From: Sandarakinorhabdus sp.
GTDB taxonomy: Bacteria; Pseudomonadota; Alphaproteobacteria; Sphingomonadales; Sphingomonadaceae
Assembly (NCBI GenBank): GCA_020692215.1
Contig: JAIMKW010000001.1
Location: forward strand, 1,028,442-1,092,441
Direction of reading: 5' to 3'
Length of the DNA stretch: 64,000 bases
Part shown: piece by piece, positions 63,176 through 64,000 of the stretch
How the letters are laid out: each line of letters opens with the position of its first letter
Numbering within the stretch: position 1 is the stretch's first letter
Notes under the pieces: model-generated
What the model was told of the DNA's origin: nothing
The model's input: only the letters and a program-made list of their open reading frames with translations
The model's database searches: none
Translations under genes and position numbers: made by a program

Positions 63176-64000
63176 GTGGGCATAGATATTGCGCCGGTCG
63201 GCTCCGCAGCCGACCGGCGCGCCTTCGTCGATTTGCCGTGGCGGCTTTACGCCGGGGACCCCAACTGGGTGCCGCCCCTCAAATCCGAAGTGCATGCGCT
63301 GATCAGCGGAGCGAAAACGAACCCCTGGTTTCTGCACGGTCGTGCGGCATTTTTCCTGGCGCGCCGCGAGGGCGAAGTTGTCGGCCGAATTTCAGCCCAG
63401 GTGTGCGATCTTGTTCAGGAGCGCAGGCCTGGTCTCGGCCAGTGGGGGCTTTTTGAATGTGTGGATGATCCGGCTGTTTCAGCGGCGCTGATTGCGGCTG
63501 CGGAAGGGTGGCTTCTTCAGCAGGGCATGGTGCGCGCGCAGGGGCCGATCAGTATCTCCATTTGGGATGAGCCCGGGCTGCTGGTGCAGGGCTTTGAAAC
63601 CCCACCAACCGTCATGATGGGCCACCATCTGCCCCGATATGAGGCGATGGTGCTGGCTTCTGGCTATGCCGGCGTCAAGGATCTTCATTGCTGGGATCTG
63701 CGTGTGGACCAGCCCTTTCCCGAATTGATCAACCGGATCGTTGCTGCCGGCGAGAAGAACAAGCGCATCAGGATTCGCGAACTCGACATGGCACGCTATG
63801 ACGAGGAAGCAGCACTGCTGCTCGACATTCTGAATGAGGCATGGGGCAACAACTGGGGGTTTGTGCCGCTGACGCCAGCCGAGATTGCCCATGTCGGGAA
63901 AAAATTGAAGCCCATTGCCTTCCCGCATCTCGTGCGGATCGCCGAATATGATGGTGAACCCGTCGCGTTCATGATCACGCTGCCCAACATCAACGAATTG
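63176..64000 (+). CDS. GNAT-like acyltransferase, bacterial ceramide synthase candidate (3' end outside window)
   Basis: From a GTG 2 bp after the hydroxylase stop, the frame is open to the right edge (275 residues seen). It begins MGIDIAPVGSAADRRAFVDL and shows YAGDPNWVPPLKSEVH, NPWFLHGRAAFFLARREGEV and VGRISAQVCD, then WLLQQGMVRAQGPISISIWD and MMGHHLPRYEAM. This is the family of about 380-residue GNAT-fold proteins (often annotated N-acetyltransferase) that includes, as I recall, the Caulobacter ceramide synthase bCerS. Assignment to ceramide N-acylation is inference from family memory and the hydroxylase neighbour; the C-terminus is missing. Confidence 0.6.
   Translation, partial: MGIDIAPVGSAADRRAFVDLPWRLYAGDPNWVPPLKSEVHALISGAKTNPWFLHGRAAFFLARREGEVVGRISAQVCDLVQERRPGLGQWGLFECVDDPAVSAALIAAAEGWLLQQGMVRAQGPISISIWDEPGLLVQGFETPPTVMMGHHLPRYEAMVLASGYAGVKDLHCWDLRVDQPFPELINRIVAAGEKNKRIRIRELDMARYDEEAALLLDILNEAWGNNWGFVPLTPAEIAHVGKKLKPIAFPHLVRIAEYDGEPVAFMITLPNINEL

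Overview
The window is a GC-rich chromosomal segment of an alphaproteobacterium, most likely of the Sphingomonadales. Evidence: the tkt-gap-pgk-fba-thiE-efp string; a 14-gene nuo operon running directly into birA-coaX-rnj-DUF1467; lptD-surA-pdxA-rsmA; small alphaproteobacterial families (DUF2842, DUF1467, DUF1134/EipA); and sphingolipid-type genes at the right edge. There is no rRNA, CRISPR array, IS element or prophage. Genes are tightly packed, and most operon joints are stop/start overlaps (ATGA, GTGA, TTGA, TGATG).

Layout. 1-5.2 kb: partial DUF4126 gene, ABC exporter, a decayed HupE/UreJ 3' remnant, tRNA-Leu(GAG), FabH-like synthase and thyA. 5.2-5.8 kb: a gene-free, hairpin-rich stretch. 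5.8-8.5 kb: an NfrB-like glycosyltransferase and an NfrA-C-like partner. 8.5-11.6 kb: a minus-strand operon of glpK, a small membrane protein, a MerR regulator and an acyltransferase. 11.6-14.5 kb: SDR, hemF, haloalkane dehalogenase, tRNA-Asp. 14.5-16.4 kb: a minus-strand group with a 51-aa coiled-coil protein, zapA, 6S RNA, 5-formyl-THF cyclo-ligase, DUF2842 and chorismate mutase. 16.7-24.2 kb: central carbon genes, thiE, efp, a small AT-rich membrane ORF and an inositol monophosphatase-family gene. 24.2-25.4 kb: an acyltransferase-3 membrane protein. 25.6-43.8 kb: nuoA-N with a previously unlisted 56-aa membrane ORF between nuoE and nuoF, then birA (apparently with a CTG start), coaX, rnj and DUF1467.

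43.8-51.6 kb is the most unusual block. It holds a large membrane-anchored coiled-coil protein, two CDP-alcohol phosphatidyltransferases (one fused to a degenerate nucleotidyltransferase-like domain and carrying a variant catalytic motif), a myo-inositol-1-phosphate synthase, a nucleotidyltransferase resembling inositol-1-phosphate cytidylyltransferase, and a Wzi-type outer-membrane barrel. Together they look like a route from glucose-6-phosphate to an inositol-phosphate-containing lipid or surface product. The product is not known from sequence.

51.6-64 kb: PdeM nuclease, FAH-family protein, EipA, a 6 x 13-bp tandem repeat, lptD, surA, pdxA, rsmA, DUF2141, lptF, lptG, then a fatty-acid-hydroxylase-family protein and the 5' part of a GNAT-like protein resembling bacterial ceramide synthase. 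Because Sphingomonas species are known to carry glycosphingolipids in place of LPS, the joining of Lpt exporter genes to lipid-hydroxylase and N-acyltransferase genes is functionally suggestive.
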